From positions 52,082,571 through 52,146,570 of the forward strand of contig CM073891.1 in assembly GCA_037176705.1 (NCBI GenBank): a stretch of 64,000 nucleotides of DNA, written 5' to 3'. The DNA is from Molossus alvarezi. Lineage: Eukaryota > Chordata > Mammalia > Chiroptera > Molossidae. The notes below the pieces were generated by a model. That model was not told the origin of the DNA and searched no databases. It worked only from the letters and a program-made list of their open reading frames with translations. The translations under genes were made by a program, and so were the position numbers. This document shows, in pieces, positions 60,831 through 64,000 of the stretch. Each line of letters opens with the position of its first letter. Position 1 is the first letter of the stretch.

Positions 60831-60959
60831 ATTTCAGTCTGGAGACAAAGTTAAAATTAAAGTGAAAATGTTAAATAGTTACATGACTATACAGGATGCC
60901 TGAGTAACCCAAATTAAATACAGGGTCAGGAAAAATGGAAAAGTTCTTATGCACAACTT

Positions 60960-61460
60960 AGATAAAAACCACAAGAGGCAAAGAGTTCCTCGGACTCCCA
61001 AAATAAGTCAATGCCATTTCCAGTTCAAGAAGCAAAGCCAGAAGATCAAAGATTAATTGAACTATTGGTCTTTGGAGAAATTATACACTACATCTGGTGA
61101 TTTTTGTAACCCCATTTACAAATTTACCAGGGAATAAAAACTAAATGTGCATGCAGCTCAAAGGAACAGAAACTCAGAGATTCAAAGAACTGTAGTACAA
61201 TGGAGCCTTCTGGGTCCTTTAGATTTACCATATGCAAATGATATTGGAAGTATTTCTACACCATAATCATGTTGACTGTAACCCTTGGTAAAAGCCCAAG
61301 ACAACCAACCAGTAGCAGCTTTGGGGATTCTGGACTAGAAACTTACTTAACACAGCTTCAAGATAACATAGCTTTTGAAAAACAATTTTTAGTCAATTAT
61401 TGGGCATTAGTTGCAACTGATTCTATTAAGAAAGTCATAAAATTCTTTTAAGACCTGAAA
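60960..61460 (+). pseudogene. pol: Retroviral pol relic (RT-RNase H connection)
   Basis: In two overlapping frames the translation keeps the spacing of retroviral pol at the RT-RNase H connection: an NPIYK-like motif near 61115, a 'GPLDLPYA' segment near 61215 and an EKQ-x5-YWALV segment near 61390. Several stops interrupt it. It is in the same orientation as env but lies beyond the 3' LTR, so it is probably part of another ERV insertion or of a rearranged or tandem provirus. The family is not assigned. Confidence 0.65.
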
Positions 61461-61833
61461 TGTTCATTGTATCTTAGTTGATGTCAGAACATCCCTCCAC
61501 AGGGGAGAATATGTTCAGAGAGTTTTCTTATTACATGAAATTACATATTGAATAATATACTACAGGGGGGCTACTGGAAGTGTCCTTTGCACACATGAGT
61601 AGGTGATTGAGCTCTACAATAGACCTCCTTGAGCTGAATGGGCCCCTCCTAATAACCAGTTATTAGATGATGCCAGATATGCAAGGTTTAAGTATAGTAA
61701 CTCGAGTGGAGGGTAGGCCTGAAACTGGAAAATAACTGCATTACAATGCATTCATTGCTGTAATTTGTCTAAAGATAAAAAAGATAAATAATCAAATAAA
61801 TACATCAAATAAACAAGACAATATTTTTGGTAT
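61461..61833. other. Probable degraded ERV continuation
   Basis: Stops become frequent and I cannot follow pol with confidence. No other feature seen. Confidence 0.35.
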
Positions 61834-61846
61834 GCTTTTTATCATT

Positions 61847-62065
61847 AAAAAATTTGTTTTTTTATTGATTTCAGAGAGAGAGGAAGGGAGAGGGAGAGAG
61901 AGACAGAAACATCGATGACAGAGAACATTGATTGGCTGCCTGCTGCATGCTCTCCACACTGGGGATTGGGCCCACAACCCGGGCATATGTCCTGACTGGG
62001 AATCGAACCAGCTACCTCTTGGTGCATGTGTCAACGCTCAACCACTGAGCCATACCTGCCAGGCA
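61847..62065 (-). mobile_element. VES SINE, reverse strand
   Basis: A 13-bp exact duplication, gctttttatcatt (61834-61846 and 62066-62078), flanks a complete reverse VES of the 'ggttgagc' subtype. Confidence 0.95.
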
Positions 62066-62078
62066 GCTTTTTATCATT

Positions 62079-62968
62079 TTTGGGTAGTAGCCAATAAACT
62101 GTCAAGAAGTTCTAAATATAGGGCTTTGATGGACTGAAAGATAAAAGAAAACCCATATGGTGTGTTATGTTATGAAAGTCTTTGGACTTGGAGTAAGGTA
62201 AACCTTACCCTGGGATGCAGTCCAAGATGGGACATTTCCTAGCTGAATGCTGTGTTCTCAAAGAAGTGTTAATAAAATCTCTCCACGTTGCCTAGTCTGG
62301 ATTTCCACATCCTCTGGGACTCTTTGTCCTCTTGAGGCAAGCATTGTGTCAGGTTGACATAGAGACTCCAACCCAAATAAGAAGCACCATCTGGAGTGAC
62401 AGCAAACACGTATAGTACACATGCGTGGCGATGCCTTGCCACGTGCCAGGTGCTCATCACAGACGACACATTGCATAGTCTCCTATTCTTAACAAATTTA
62501 CATTTGCAAATGTGTGTAACTATTATACCCCTAGATTAAAACCATGAAGGAGAGCTCACCACATTTATTGTCTAGGGCTGATTTGACGATTACTGTTTCT
62601 CATCAAATAGAATTACTGTATTAGCATTTTGTTCTATACAACCCCTTCCTAAGATGTAAAGTTCATTTAAATCTGGGAAAAACAGAAATATAATTCTTAT
62701 CTGAATGTTATAGTAAATTTATTTTTGATAATGAGTTATCTAGATGTATTATATGTTCATAATTGGTTATATCTACATATTTATTAGTACTCTAATTATC
62801 CTGATCATTGCTTGAAATGGTAGAATGTTATTTTGAGAAAATAATAATGTGTTTCTTCCTGGCAATTTCCCCTTCTATTTCATTTTGTTTATGCTGGTGG
62901 GAGTTTTATGCTAATTGTTACAAGGGATGAATGTTAGCAGAAATGCAAAAAGCGTTGCCAGGTGTCTT
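62079..62968. other. Single-copy sequence, no gene seen
   Basis: 62440-62470 has 'gccacgtgccaggtgctcat', weakly MIR/L2-like. Otherwise nothing recognised. Confidence 0.4.
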
Positions 62969-62980
62969 TGCATTTATTTT

Positions 62981-63243
62981 ATTTTATTTTACTATTATTT
63001 TTTTTTATCCTCACCCGAGGACATTTTTCCATTTTTTGTTCAGATAGAGCAGGAGGGAGAGAGAGTAAGAGAGAGAGAGAGAAACATCGATGTGAAGGGA
63101 CACATCGAGTGGCTGCCACCCGCACAACCAACCAGGGCCGGGGACAAACTGCAACCGAGGTACATGCCCTTAGCGGGAACCGAACCCGGGTCTCTCTGCA
63201 CCGCAGGCCGACGCTCCAACCGCTGAGCCAAACCGGCCAGGGC
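62981..63243 (-). mobile_element. Young VES SINE, reverse strand
   Basis: The duplication tgcatttatttt lies at 62969-62980 and 63244-63255. The body is very close to the copy at 33781-34023 and the pol III boxes are intact. Confidence 0.95.
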
Positions 63244-63255
63244 TGCATTTATTTT

Positions 63256-63687
63256 TAAAGATTAAATTCTTAGGAGAAGAAAAGTTTCAGGTATTTAATA
63301 TGTTGAAGAAACAAAAAAGTAGAAATATTTCTTTGCAGAAGAATAAAGCTATGTCCTGAAACTAACAAGAAGGCTAAGAAGTGAGACCTGTCTCTCAGCA
63401 GAGTGCCATGAAAGCAACACAACCATTATGAAGGGTCACTTCACAGAACATCCTGGGAGCTAGGATTTCAAATACCCACTGAGGTCTGCATACAGCAAAA
63501 CTCTGTGGAAGTCACAAGAGAACTACCCAAACATAAGTGGCCACAAGATTGAATATCTGGAGATTCAGCAATAACCTATGTGAACAGAGGAACGATGGAT
63601 ACCCCAACCTCTCTCACCCCCAATTGATGCGTTGGAGAGCCCTGACAGTTTAAATGGAATAAAACCACAATTAGTTCTCTTCTATCA
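63256..63687. other. Single-copy sequence
   Basis: Nothing recognised. Confidence 0.4.
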
Positions 63688-63694
63688 AAAGTTA

Positions 63695-63901
63695 AATGGC
63701 CCTGGCTGGTGTGGCTCAGTTGACCAGGTGTCATCCCTTGCACTGAAAGGTTACCAGTACAATTCCTGGTCAGGGCACCTGCCCAAGTAGGGGACCTGCA
63801 GGAGGCAGCTGATGGATGTTTTGCTCTAATATCAATATTTCTCTGTCTCTCCCTTTCCTTCCCTCTCTCTCTAAACATTTATACAAATATTTTAATTAAA
63901 T
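63695..63901 (+). mobile_element. VES SINE, diverged
   Basis: Head gccctggctggtgtggctcag and a shortened middle, TC tract and A/T-rich tail. Possible aaagtta duplication at 63688-63694 and 63902-63908. Confidence 0.88.
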
Positions 63902-64000
63902 AAAGTTATTGAAACTATTATTTCTTCCATGATAACAAATGTTATATTTTGTTAAATGATGAGCTACGGACAAAAATTTCTAGCCCTAGATTCAGTAGTT

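Noticed and set aside
62258..62476. Minus-strand frame with cysteines near the start (CxxC)
   Set aside because: Only 72 codons, single-copy context, no zinc-finger spacing beyond one CxxC and no homologous frame that I recognise.

Overview
This is mammalian nuclear DNA, almost certainly from a bat. About twenty copies of VES-type tRNA-derived SINEs, the chiropteran SINE family, are scattered on both strands. They sit beside full-length and broken LINE-1 (L1) elements, MIR relics, MaLR-like LTRs, a hAT transposase relic and endogenous retrovirus remains. I found no host exon, RNA gene or open single-copy gene. Every long reading frame I could identify belongs to a transposable element, and each is broken. 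The window therefore reads as intergenic or deep intronic sequence.

Layout. 1-2.5 kb: nested L1 pieces in opposite orientations and an ancient L1 3' end. 2.75-9.02 kb: a full-length but inactive L1 (called L1-A here) bounded by a 14-bp target-site duplication (TSD), followed by a VES. 9.3-21 kb: mostly low-complexity or old single-copy sequence with an LTR relic, MIRs and VES copies. 21.3-24.7 kb: an old DNA transposon, a young truncated L1 and an older L1 that was itself interrupted. 24.7-27.7 kb: a SINE carrying a patch copied from two nearby loci. 27.7-36.9 kb: single-copy AT-rich DNA with VES copies, a mariner-like MITE split by an L1, and another LTR. 36.9-47.3 kb: two 5'-inverted L1s and a second nearly full-length L1 (L1-B). 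48.1-50.4 kb: a hAT (Charlie/GTF2IRD2-type) transposase pseudogene. 50.8-59.4 kb: a solo L1 promoter module fused tail-on to an inverted long L1 (L1-C), which sits in a further L1 (L1-D). 59.4-61.5 kb: an ERV env relic, an LTR and, unexpectedly beyond the LTR, a pol relic. 61.8-64 kb: VES copies in single-copy DNA.

The elements do not form a host pathway. What they record is insertion history. L1 enzymes probably mobilised the VES SINEs, since clean TSDs flank many of them. L1s repeatedly inserted into older L1s, and several L1-L1 junctions appear to result from later rearrangement. The most notable signals are a modular L1 5'UTR (two promoter-like units found alone and in tandem), recurring antisense reading frames in that 5'UTR, the two-source templated insertion at 26.04-26.27 kb, and the env-LTR-pol order at 59.4-61.5 kb. 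No wholly new system is demonstrated.
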